Shown one piece after another: positions 55,178-63,462 of a stretch of DNA of 64,000 nt. Below the pieces are notes generated by a model that ran no database searches, was not told the DNA's origin, and saw only the letters and a list, made by a program, of their open reading frames with translations. Each line of letters starts with the position of its first letter. Positions within the stretch are counted from its first letter, which is position 1. This stretch comes from Cellulomonas sp. JZ18 (GTDB lineage: Bacteria > Actinomycetota > Actinomycetes > Actinomycetales > Cellulomonadaceae): the NCBI RefSeq assembly GCF_009720485.1, contig NZ_CP045245.1, positions 1,178,001 through 1,242,000 of the forward strand, in the 5' to 3' direction. A program made the position numbers and the translations under genes.

Positions 55178-55948
55178 TCAGCGCCAGGTGCCGCGCGCGA
55201 CCAGCACGTCCCGCAGCAGGTCGGCGCGGTCCGTGACCAGGCCGTCGACCCCGAGGTCGAGCAGGCGGTGCATCTCGGCCGGCTCGTTCACGGTCCACAC
55301 GTGCACGGCCGTGCCGCCCGCGTGCGCCGCGGCGACCGTGCCGGCGTCCACGACGCGCAGGGGCCCCTGCCGCGCCGGCACCTGGAGCGCGTCGACGTCG
55401 CGCAGGGCGCGGGCCGCCGCGGCGGGCAACCGGAGCCGGTGCGCCGCCACGAACCGCGCCACCTCGAGCGTCCCGGCGGACCGCGCCACCGGACGCGACA
55501 GGAGCGCGAGCGTGGCGCGGCGGCGCGCGTGCGAGAAGGACGCGACGCACACGCGGTCGTGCGCGCGCGTGCGCTCGACCGCCTCGGCCACCGGCCGGAC
55601 GGCGCGCGCGTCCTTGACGTCGACGTTCACGTGCAGGTCGGGCCACGTGCCGAGCAGCTCGTCGAGGCGCGGTACCGGCTCGACGCCCCCGATGCGCGCG
55701 CGGGCGACGGTCGACCACGGCAGGTCCGCGACGGCACCGCGGCCGTCCGTCGTGCGGTCGAGCGTCGCGTCGTGCAGCGCCACCGCGACGCCGTCGGCGG
55801 TGGCGTGCGCGTCGGTCTCCACGTAGCGGAAGCCGAGGTCGACGGCGGCCGCGAACGCCGCCATGGAGTTCTCGCGCCCGTCGCGGGAGAAGCCGCGGTG
55901 CGCGAGCGCGACGACGCCCGACGGGTCGTCCAGGTAGGGGTGCGGCAC
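55178..55948 (-). CDS. Glycerophosphodiester phosphodiesterase, cytoplasmic
   Basis: The protein has 256 residues from the GTG at 55948. Catalytic residues of the GDPD barrel are visible in VALAHRGFSRDGRENSMAAF (His, Arg, Glu), YVETDAHATADGVAVALHDA (Glu, Asp, His) and later LHVNVDVKD. The closing strand has VHVWTVNEPAEMHRLLDLGV with DGLVTDRADLL. It releases glycerol 3-phosphate from glycerophosphodiesters. There is no signal peptide. It is divergent from a secreted phytase-like/GDPD fusion, with a PHO-box-like site in between. Confidence 0.92.
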   Translation of the reverse strand: MPHPYLDDPSGVVALAHRGFSRDGRENSMAAFAAAVDLGFRYVETDAHATADGVAVALHDATLDRTTDGRGAVADLPWSTVARARIGGVEPVPRLDELLGTWPDLHVNVDVKDARAVRPVAEAVERTRAHDRVCVASFSHARRRATLALLSRPVARSAGTLEVARFVAAHRLRLPAAAARALRDVDALQVPARQGPLRVVDAGTVAAAHAGGTAVHVWTVNEPAEMHRLLDLGVDGLVTDRADLLRDVLVARGTWR

Positions 55949-55999
55949 GGGGCCAGCCTCGCCCGACCCGGCGTCCCCGCGCACGCGCGGCGGGCGCCC

Positions 56000-56021
56000 G
56001 TTCACCCGGTCGTCACCGGCC
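56000..56021. promoter_or_regulatory. PHO-box-like PhoP site
   Basis: Two adjacent 11-base units, GTTCACCCGGT (56000-56010) and CGTCACCGGCC (56011-56021), match the actinobacterial PhoP direct-repeat pattern built on GTTCACC. The site lies between divergent GDPD genes, 52 bp and 51 bp from their starts. Confidence 0.55.
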
Positions 56022-56072
56022 GCGCACCACCGGGACGGCGGTCTGTCGGATTGGTCCTGTTCAGTGACGCCC

Positions 56073-58430
56073 ATGAGTCGTTCACTGGGACGCATGAGAC
56101 GCAGCGTCGTGCCTCCGCTCGCCCTGGCCGCCGCCCTCGCGCTGGGCGCCGGCCTCCTCCCCACCGCAGCCTCGGCGGCCGTGCCGTCGGCGGCCGCGGA
56201 CACGGCCGTCGACGCGGCGGGTGCCGAGGGCGCGTCCGCGGACGCCGCCACGCTCGACGGCGGCCGCGGCCACGACCGGGGACACGACCGCGGCCACGAC
56301 CGTGGTCGTGCCACCGTCACCGTCCCGACGCTCGTCGCGCGGGCGACGCTGTCGGCCGACTTCCTCGCCGAGGGGCCGCCGTCGGGCGCGCTCGCCTCCG
56401 CCGCCAACGGCCGGCAGGGGCCCTTCGCCGGCCAGGTCGTCCCCGGGTTCTCCGGCGTGGTCGACGCAGGCGACGGCACGTTCTGGGCGCTGCCGGACAA
56501 CGGGTTCGGCACCAAGGCCAACTCCGCCGACTTCCTGCTCCGGATCAACCGCGTGACGCCCGACTGGCAGACCGCGGACGGCGGCAGCGGCGAGCTGCGC
56601 CTGGGCGAGCACCTGGCGCTGCGCGACCCGGACCGGCACGTCGACTTCCCGATCACGCACAGTGACACCCCGGACCGGCTCCTGACCGGTGCCGACTTCG
56701 ACGTCGAGTCGATCGTGCGGGCGCGCGACGGCTCGTTCTGGATCGGCGAGGAGTTCGGCCCGTTCCTGCTGCACGTCGACGCGACGGGCAAGCTGCTGGC
56801 GCCGCCGGTCCCGCTGCCCGGCGCCGCGTCGCCGCAGAACCCCTACCTCGCACCGGGTGAGCAGCCGACCGTCCGCGCGTCGGCCGGCTTCGAGGCGCTC
56901 GCGGGTCTGCGCGACGGACGGTACCTGTACCCGGTCCTGGAGAACGCCTACACGGCCGACCCGGACCAGCGCCGCCGCGTCGTGCACGAGTTCGACACGC
57001 GCCGCAACGCCTACACGGGCCGCACGTGGGACTACCGCGCGGACCGCGAGGGCGACCTCGTGGGTGACGCGTTCTGGGTCGGGAAGCACGAGATGCTGCT
57101 CGTCGAGCGGGACAACTTCGACGGCGCCGCGTCGGTGGTCAAGCGCGTGTACCGCGTCGACCTGCGGCGCGAGGACCGGCAGGGCTTCCTCGAGAAGGAG
57201 CTCGTGCTCGACGCCCTCGACATCGCGAACCCGCACGGCATCGGCGCGGGCGACGGGTACGGCACGGGTGACCCGTTCAGCCTGCCGGTGCAGTCGTTCG
57301 AGACGGTCGTGCAGCTGCGGGACGGCCGCCTGCTCATCGGCAACGACAACAACTACCCGGGCAACGCGGCGCGCGTGCCGGGGACGCCCGACGACACCGA
57401 GATGGCGCTCGTCGAGCTGCGGCGTGAGCGCGTGCGCCCGGCCGAGGTCGACGTCATCGCGCACCGCGGTGCCAGCGGGTACCGCCCGGAGCACACCCTC
57501 GCGGCGTACGCGCTCGCGATCCGGCAGTGCGCCGACTGGATCGAGCCGGACGTCGTGGCCACGAAGGACGGTGTGCTCGTCGCCCGGCACGAGAACGAGA
57601 TCGGCGGGACGACGGACGTCGCGACGCGACCGGAGTTCGCCGACCGGCGGACGACGAAGAGCATCGACGGCCAGCAGGTCACCGGCTGGTTCACCGAGGA
57701 CTTCACGCTCGCGGAGCTGCGCACCCTGCGCGCGAAGGAGCGCATCCCGGCCCTGCGCCCGGGCAGTGCCGCGTTCGACGGCCTGTACGAGGTGCCGACG
57801 CTCGCCGAGGTGCTCGACCTCGCGCGGCACTCGGTCACGTGCGACGGCGAGCAGGTCGGCGTGTACCCCGAGACGAAGCACCCGTCGTACTTCGACTCGG
57901 TGGGTCTCTCGCTCGAGGAGCCGCTCGTGGCGGAGCTGCGCGCGGCGGGGCTGGACCACAAGAAGGCCCCGGTGATCGTGCAGAGCTTCGAGACGGGCAA
58001 CCTGCGCGAGCTGGACCGCATGACGAAGGTGCGCCTCGCGCAGCTCGTGAGCTGCAGCGGCGCCCCGTGGGACCTCGTCGCGGCGGGCGACCCCCGCACG
58101 TACGCGGACCTCGTCACGCGGCAGGGCCTGCGCGAGATCGCCCGCTACGCGGACGGCCTCGGTGCGTGCAAGGACGTCGTGGTCCCGCGGGAGGCGGACG
58201 GCTCCCTGGGCGCCCCGACCACGGTGGTGCGTGACGCGCACCGCGCCGGCCTCGAGGTGCACGCGTGGACGTTCCGCGCCGAGAACCAGTTCCTGCCCGC
58301 GGACCTGCGCAGCAGCGCCGACCCGGCCGCGCACGGGGACCTGCCCGCGGAGATCCGCGCGTTCGTCGACGCGGGCGTCGACGCCGTGTTCTCGGACCAC
58401 CCCGACGTCGCGGTGGCGACGGTCGGCTGA
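56073..58430 (+). CDS. Secreted phytase-like esterase fused to glycerophosphodiester phosphodiesterase
   Basis: From the ATG at 56073 the protein has 785 residues; a GTG at 56064 and an ATG at 56094 are alternatives. A signal peptide ends near LPTAASA. Three GHDR repeats follow in the linker. About residues 85-450 form an esterase-like-activity-of-phytase beta-propeller (GFSGVVDAGDGTFWALPDNG, DFDVESIVRARDGSFWIGEE, RLLIGNDNNYPGN). The rest is a GDPD barrel (DVIAHRGASGYRPEHTLAAY, WIEPDVVATKDGVLVARHEN, YPETKHPSYF, AVFSDHPDVAVA). Both halves suit extracellular organophosphate scavenging. Confidence 0.9.
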   Translation: MSRSLGRMRRSVVPPLALAAALALGAGLLPTAASAAVPSAAADTAVDAAGAEGASADAATLDGGRGHDRGHDRGHDRGRATVTVPTLVARATLSADFLAEGPPSGALASAANGRQGPFAGQVVPGFSGVVDAGDGTFWALPDNGFGTKANSADFLLRINRVTPDWQTADGGSGELRLGEHLALRDPDRHVDFPITHSDTPDRLLTGADFDVESIVRARDGSFWIGEEFGPFLLHVDATGKLLAPPVPLPGAASPQNPYLAPGEQPTVRASAGFEALAGLRDGRYLYPVLENAYTADPDQRRRVVHEFDTRRNAYTGRTWDYRADREGDLVGDAFWVGKHEMLLVERDNFDGAASVVKRVYRVDLRREDRQGFLEKELVLDALDIANPHGIGAGDGYGTGDPFSLPVQSFETVVQLRDGRLLIGNDNNYPGNAARVPGTPDDTEMALVELRRERVRPAEVDVIAHRGASGYRPEHTLAAYALAIRQCADWIEPDVVATKDGVLVARHENEIGGTTDVATRPEFADRRTTKSIDGQQVTGWFTEDFTLAELRTLRAKERIPALRPGSAAFDGLYEVPTLAEVLDLARHSVTCDGEQVGVYPETKHPSYFDSVGLSLEEPLVAELRAAGLDHKKAPVIVQSFETGNLRELDRMTKVRLAQLVSCSGAPWDLVAAGDPRTYADLVTRQGLREIARYADGLGACKDVVVPREADGSLGAPTTVVRDAHRAGLEVHAWTFRAENQFLPADLRSSADPAAHGDLPAEIRAFVDAGVDAVFSDHPDVAVATVG

Positions 58431-58435
58431 GGACC

Positions 58436-58473
58436 GCCGGCGGCGCCTCCGCGGGGCAGGAGGCGCCGCCGGC
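58436..58473. terminator. Strong hairpin terminator
   Basis: Perfect 15-base arms GCCGGCGGCGCCTCC (58436-58450) and GGAGGCGCCGCCGGC (58459-58473) enclose an eight-base loop, five bases after the GDPD fusion stop. Confidence 0.7.
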
Positions 58474-58530
58474 ACCGGTCGGGGTGGCCGCACGGGGTCC
58501 CGACCTCCCACCCGGGCGGTGGCGTGCGGT

Positions 58531-58551
58531 CGAACACCTGTTCGATACGAT
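58531..58551 (+). promoter_or_regulatory. LexA (SOS) box and -10 of a leaderless promoter
   Basis: CGAACACCTGTTCG (58531-58544), flanked by T and A, matches the actinobacterial SOS box (CGAAC-N4-GTTCG). TACGAT at 58546-58551 lies just after it and six bases before the ATG, so LexA would block this promoter directly. Confidence 0.8.
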
Positions 58552-58557
58552 GGCGCC

Positions 58558-58916
58558 ATGCACGACCGCGCCGCCCCCCTCGCACCACCACCCCCCGGAC
58601 GTCGGGAGGTGGCCAACAGCGAGATCCCGGAGGGGATCCCGACGCGTCCGCAGGGGGACGTGCCCGTCATCGTGCGCGTCGTCTGGACGGACGGCGACGA
58701 GGAGTGGCGCCCGGCGCGTGCCGTCCGCTGGACCCGGGGGCACGTGATGGTCGCGTGGCGCGACGACCCGGGCGACCCGCGCTCGGAGCGGCACACGTGG
58801 CTGCGCGCGGGTGACGTCGCCCGGTCCGTGCGCTGGTTCGTCCCGCCCGAGCGCGGTGGGGGCGGCGCGGGCGGGGGGCCGGGCGCGGCGGCGGCACCGA
58901 CGGGCGGCCGGGGTAG
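58558..58916 (+). CDS. SOS-controlled small protein, function unknown
   Basis: The first 100 residues are clear: ANSEIPEGIPTRPQGDVPVI, VRVVWTDGDEEWRPARAVRW, HVMVAWRDDPGDPRSERHTW, LRAGDVARSVRW. This is a compact beta-rich domain with many Trp and Arg residues. The frame as given runs on through a Gly-rich tail into the MerR and MFS genes. Restoring one base in the GGGGGG at 58873-58878 ends it at TAG 58914-58916, giving 119 residues just before the MerR stop. The LexA box ties it to DNA damage. Trp/Arg-rich strands could bind nucleic acid, but I recognise no named family. Confidence 0.75.
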
Positions 58917-58926
58917 GCCGCGCCGG

Positions 58927-59346
58927 TCAGACCGGCGCGGGTGCGCCGTCGGCGTCGCGGGTCGCGCGCGCCGCGTCCGCGACGAGCACGTCGTGCTCGG
59001 TCCGCACCAGGTAGTCGTGCAGGGTCCGGCGGCTGCGCGTGAGGCACGCGATGCGCTCGTCGAGGCCCGCCAGCTCGGCGGCGAGCATCTCGGCGACGGT
59101 GCGGGGGCACGACGCCGCCAGGTCCGTCGCCTGCGTCTCCTCGAGGTCGAGCAGGACCTTGATGAGGCGCGTCGGGACGCCGGCGCGCACGAGCCCCGCG
59201 ACGCGGTCCACGCGTGCGACGTCCTCCTCGCCGTAGGTGCGGTAGGTGTTCGTCGACCGGGCCGGCGCCAGGAGGCCCTGCTCCTCGTAGTAGCGCAGCA
59301 GCCGGGTGGAGACGCCGGTCCGCCGTGCCAGCTCGCCGATCCTCAT
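58927..59346 (-). CDS. MerR-family transcriptional regulator
   Basis: The protein has 139 residues from the ATG at 59346. The winged helix is MRIGELARRTGVSTRLLRYY with EEQGLLAPARSTNTYRTYGE, the standard MerR form. A coiled-coil dimerisation helix follows near residues 80-120 (LAAELAGLDERIACLTRSRR). No Cys-based metal site is seen, so it is a drug- or ligand-sensing member. It is divergent from an MFS exporter whose promoter has the long spacer that MerR proteins act on. Confidence 0.92.
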   Translation of the reverse strand: MRIGELARRTGVSTRLLRYYEEQGLLAPARSTNTYRTYGEEDVARVDRVAGLVRAGVPTRLIKVLLDLEETQATDLAASCPRTVAEMLAAELAGLDERIACLTRSRRTLHDYLVRTEHDVLVADAARATRDADGAPAPV

Positions 59347-59385
59347 CGGTCCTCCCCATGCCCGTGGCGACGTCGGCGTCACCCC

Positions 59386-59417
59386 TTGACCTTCACACTG
59401 ATGTCAGACTTTAGCGT
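59386..59417 (+). promoter_or_regulatory. MerR-type long-spacer promoter
   Basis: TTGACC (59386-59391) and TAGCGT (59412-59417) are 20 bp apart, longer than the normal 17. The spacer contains the dyad ACACTGATGT at its centre. MerR proteins twist such promoters into an active shape. The -10 ends seven bases before the ATG at 59425. Confidence 0.75.
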
Positions 59418-59424
59418 CGCGGAC

Positions 59425-60741
59425 ATGAGACCGTCAGCCGCTCCGCACAGCCCTTCCGCACCGCCCGCGGCCCTGCCGTGGCCGAGCCTGCTCGTCCTGG
59501 CCGGGTCGACGTTCGTCCTGGTCACCGGCGAGATGCTGCCGACCGCCGTGCTCCCCGCCATGAGCGCCGACCTCGGCGTGCCGCCGGGCCGCACCGGCAT
59601 GCTCGTCTCGGCGTGGGCGCTCACCGTCGTCCTCGCCAGCGTCCCGCTCGTGCGCCTCACCGCCCGGTGGGGCCGCCGTGACGTCGTCGCCGCCGCGCTC
59701 GTCGTCTTCGCGGCCTCGGCCACGGTGACGGCGCTCGCGGACGCCTACGCGCTCGTCCTCGCCGCGCGCCTGCTCGGCGCCGCCGCGTGCGGGCTGCTGT
59801 GGTCCACGGTCAACGCGCACACCGCGCAGCTCGTGCCCGCGGCCGGGCTGGGGCGGGCGGTCGCCGTCGTGCTCGGCGGGGCCACGCTCGGCACCGTGCT
59901 GGGCGTGCCCCTCGCGAACCTCGCGTCGGCCGCGGGCGGCTGGCGCGCGGCGTTCGCGGGCCTCGCCGTCCTCGCGCTGGTCGCCGCCGTGCTCGTCCGC
60001 ACGGTCGTGCTGCCGGGCCGCCCGGACGCCACCGCGGCCCGCGGTGACGCCCCGCGGGCCTCGCTCGGGCCGATCCTCGTGGTCGTCGGGCTGGTCGGGG
60101 TCGTGCTCGTGGGGCACTTCGCCGCGTACACGTTCGTCACGCGCCTGCTCGCCGGGCCGGCGGCCGCGCTGCCCGGCGGCATGACGGGTCTGCTGCTGGT
60201 GCTCGGCGTGGCCTCGGCCGTGGGCGTCGCGGTCGTCGGGCGCCTCGGGGACCGCGGCACCGCGGTCGCGCTGCCCCTGACGGCGGTCGCGGTCGCGGTC
60301 GTGCTCGCCGCGGTGCCCGCCGCGGGGGCCCACCCCGTCGCCGGCCTCGTGGTCGTCGTCGCGTGGGGCCTGACGACGGGGGCGCTGCCGCCGCTCACCC
60401 AGACGACGGTCATGCGGGCTGCCGGCGAGTCGCTGCGGACGGCGGCCGGTGCGGTGATCCCCGTGGTCATGAACGGGGGCATCGCCGCCGGCGCCGCGCT
60501 CGGCAGCGTCGTCGTCGACCGCGCCGGCGCCGGCGCGGTCCCACTGCCCGCCGCCCTCGTCGCCGCGGCGGGCGCCGCGGGCCTCGTCGCGCTGACGGCG
60601 CGTCAGCGACCGGTCCGACGGGTCAGCGCCTTGACCGCCTCGACCAGCAGCAGCACGACCACCGCGGCCCCCGCGGCCAGCCCCCAGTCACGCAGCCCGA
60701 TCGGTGCGGACTCGAACCAGCCGTGCATGAACGGGGCGTAG
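59425..60741 (+). CDS. MFS exporter, Cmx/CmrA-like
   Basis: The protein has 438 residues with twelve hydrophobic segments. The start is fixed by the promoter just upstream. Features include VTGEMLPTAVLPAMSADLGV in the first helix, RLTARWGRRDVVAAAL (motif A-like) and LLGAAACGLLWSTVNAHTAQ. The order fits the Cmx/arabinose-efflux branch of DHA1 drug exporters. The reading frame continues 139 bp over the 3' end of the P-type ATPase gene on the other strand. The last 45 residues look non-native, so the true stop may be earlier. It is controlled by the divergent MerR protein. Confidence 0.87.
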   Translation: MRPSAAPHSPSAPPAALPWPSLLVLAGSTFVLVTGEMLPTAVLPAMSADLGVPPGRTGMLVSAWALTVVLASVPLVRLTARWGRRDVVAAALVVFAASATVTALADAYALVLAARLLGAAACGLLWSTVNAHTAQLVPAAGLGRAVAVVLGGATLGTVLGVPLANLASAAGGWRAAFAGLAVLALVAAVLVRTVVLPGRPDATAARGDAPRASLGPILVVVGLVGVVLVGHFAAYTFVTRLLAGPAAALPGGMTGLLLVLGVASAVGVAVVGRLGDRGTAVALPLTAVAVAVVLAAVPAAGAHPVAGLVVVVAWGLTTGALPPLTQTTVMRAAGESLRTAAGAVIPVVMNGGIAAGAALGSVVVDRAGAGAVPLPAALVAAAGAAGLVALTARQRPVRRVSALTASTSSSTTTAAPAASPQSRSPIGADSNQPCMNGA

Positions 60742-63325
60742 GTGAAGACGAGCTGCAGCGCCAGCAGCACGCCCACGGCCAGCCAGACGACGCGGTTGCC
60801 GACGAGCACGCGCGGCGTGAGGCTCGAGCGGCCGAGGAAGCGGCAGGACAGCAGGAACGCGACCTGGCCGAGCACCAGCACGGTGACCGCGGACGTCTGC
60901 GCGACGCCGTCGCCCGCGCCCAGCTGCTTCTCCGCGAGGTACACGGCGAGCGTCGCACCGCCGATCAGCAGCGACGCCGCGACGACCAGCACGAGCGCCC
61001 GGCGGGACAGCACAGGTTCGCGCGGGGAGCGCGGCGGGCGGTCCATGATCCCCGGCTCGGCCGGCTCGTAGGCGAGCGCGAGGGACAGCGTCACGGCCGT
61101 GACGAGGTTGACCCACAGGATCTGCACCGGCGAGAGCGGCAGGGCCAGCCCGAGCATCACCGCGACGAGGATGACAAGCGACTGCGCGCCGTTGGTCGGC
61201 AGCAGGAAGACGACGGACTTGCGGATGTTGTCGTAGATCCGCCGGCCCTCCTCGACGGCACGCTCGATGGTCGCGAAGTTGTCGTCGGCGAGGACGATCT
61301 CCGCCGCCTCCTTCGTCGCCTCCGTGCCCTTGATGCCCATCGCGATGCCGACGTCGGCGCGGGTGAGCGCGGGGGCGTCGTTGACGCCGTCGCCGGTCAT
61401 CGCGACGACCTCGCCGTGGGACTGCAGCGCGCGGACGATGCGGATCTTGTGCTCCGGGCTCGTGCGCGCGTACACGTCGACGTCGCGGACCCGGGTGCGC
61501 AGCTCCTCCTGGCTCATCGCCTCGAGCTGGGCGCCGGTGAGCGCGTCCACCTGCTCCCCGGCCGGGACGATGCCGAGCTCGCGGGCGATCGCCACGGCGG
61601 TCCCGACGTGGTCGCCGGTGATCATCTTCACGGCGATGCCCGCGCGGTGGCACTCGGCGATGGCCGCGACCGCCTCGGGCCGGGGCGGGTCGACGATCCC
61701 GACGACGCCGAGCAGCACGAGACCGTCGGCGACGTCGTCGACCGCGACGTGCGCCGCGGGGGACGCGGCGTCGCGGTACGCCACCGCGAGGACGCGCAGC
61801 CCCTGGCCGCCGAGCGCGTCGACCGTCGCCTCCCAGTGCGCGACGTCGAGCGGCCCCGGCGCGCCGTCCGGGCCGCGCTGCGCGACGGCCCGCTCCAGCA
61901 GGCGGTCCGGGGCCCCGACGACGTGCAGGCGCAGCGCGCCGCCCGGCAGGCGGTCGAGGGTCGCCGAGAACTTGTTGGCCGACTCGAACGGCAGGGCGGC
62001 GAGCCGCTCGGCACCCTCCACGTCGGCCCCCGCCTTGAGCGCGAGCGTGCGCAGCGCACCCTCGGTGGGCTGGCCGACGACCCGCCAGTGACCGGCGTCG
62101 TCCGCGACCACGCGGGCGTCGTTGCACAGCGCCGCCGCCTCGACCAGCGCCCGCAGGTCGCCGTGCACGGCGAGGGGCGCGGCCGCCCCGTCGTCGCGCG
62201 TCACGCGGCCCGCCGGCTCGTAGCCCAGGCCCTCGACGTCGTAGGTGCCGGCGGCGGTGACGACCGTGCGCGCCGTCATCTCGTTGCGCGTGAGGGTGCC
62301 CGTCTTGTCCGAGCAGATGGTGGTGACCGACCCCAGCGCCTCGACCGCGGGCAGCTTGCGCGTGATCGCGTGGCGGCGCGCCATCTGCTGCACGCCGAGC
62401 GCGAGCGTCACCGTGACGAGCGCCGGCAGGCCCTCGGGCACGGCGGCCACGGCGAACCCGATCGCCGCGGAGATCAGCTCGGGCGGGTCCCAGGCGTGGA
62501 TGACGCGCCCCACGACGAGCATGAGCGCCGCCATCGCGAGGATGCCGCGCGAGAGCAGCGTGCCGAGCCGCGTGAGCTGGCGCTTGAGCGGCGTCTCGGT
62601 GCGGTCGACGTCGGCGATGAGCGACTGGATGCGGCCGATCTCGGTGCCGCCCCCGGTGGCGGTGACGACGGCCACCGCGGTGCCGGCTGCGACGATGGTG
62701 CCGGAGAAGAGCATGCTCGAGCGGTCCCCGACACCGGCGTCGGCACCGACCGGCGCCACGTCCTTGGCGGCGGGCACGGACTCGCCGGTGAGCGCGGACT
62801 CGTCCACCTGCAGGCCGGTGGCCTCGAGCAGGCGCGCGTCGGCCGGCACCTTGTCGCCCGAGCGGACCCGCACCACGTCCCCGGGCACGAGCGCCTCCGC
62901 GTCGACGGCGGTCCAGGACCCGTCCCGCAGCGCGGTCGCCTCGAGCGAGAGCATCGTGCGGATGCCGTCGAGCGCCCGCTCCGCCTGCCCCTCCTGCACC
63001 ATGCCGACCACGGCGTTCACGACCGCGACCACGAGGATCACGGTGAAGTCGACCCAGTCCCCGAGGAACGCCTTGAGCACGGCGGCCGCGAGCAGGATGT
63101 AGATGAGGACGTCGTCGAAGTGCCGCAGGAACCGCACGACCGGGTGGGGCCGCGGCGGCGTCGGCAGCCGGTTGGGCCCGTGCTCCCGCAGCCGGCGGGC
63201 GCTCTCGTCGTCCGTGAGCCCGCGGGGCCGCGCCCGCAGCGCCCGCAGCACCTCGTCGGGGGTCCCCGCCCACGGGGCCGGGGGCCCGGCGGGGCGGTGG
63301 TGGTGTCGGGGCTGGTCGCGCTCAT
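60603..63325 (-). CDS. Cation-transporting P-type ATPase (P2 type, Ca2+ ATPase-like)
   Basis: With one base restored in the CCC at 63285-63287, the ATG at 63325 (after CGAGGTGAGGC) joins the body to give 907 residues. The N-terminal cation-ATPase domain has [20 protein letters not shown]. The actuator motif TGES occurs in [13 protein letters not shown], the phosphorylation site is [15 protein letters not shown], and the hinge is [32 protein letters not shown] is the helix-4 ion-binding segment of Ca2+ or Na+/K+-type pumps. There are ten or so membrane helices, with no heavy-metal-binding Cys motif. It probably exports Ca2+ or a similar cation. Confidence 0.92.
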
Positions 63326-63462
63326 GCCTCACCTCGGGTGCGCCGGACCGGACCCTGCCAGCGTGGCACCCGCGGACGCTCCTGTCCTGGGTCGGAGGTC
63401 CGGCCGGGGCCGGCGGGCGCTGCCCCGCACCGCGCGGGGGAGCTGCACGGGCGTGACCGGCG

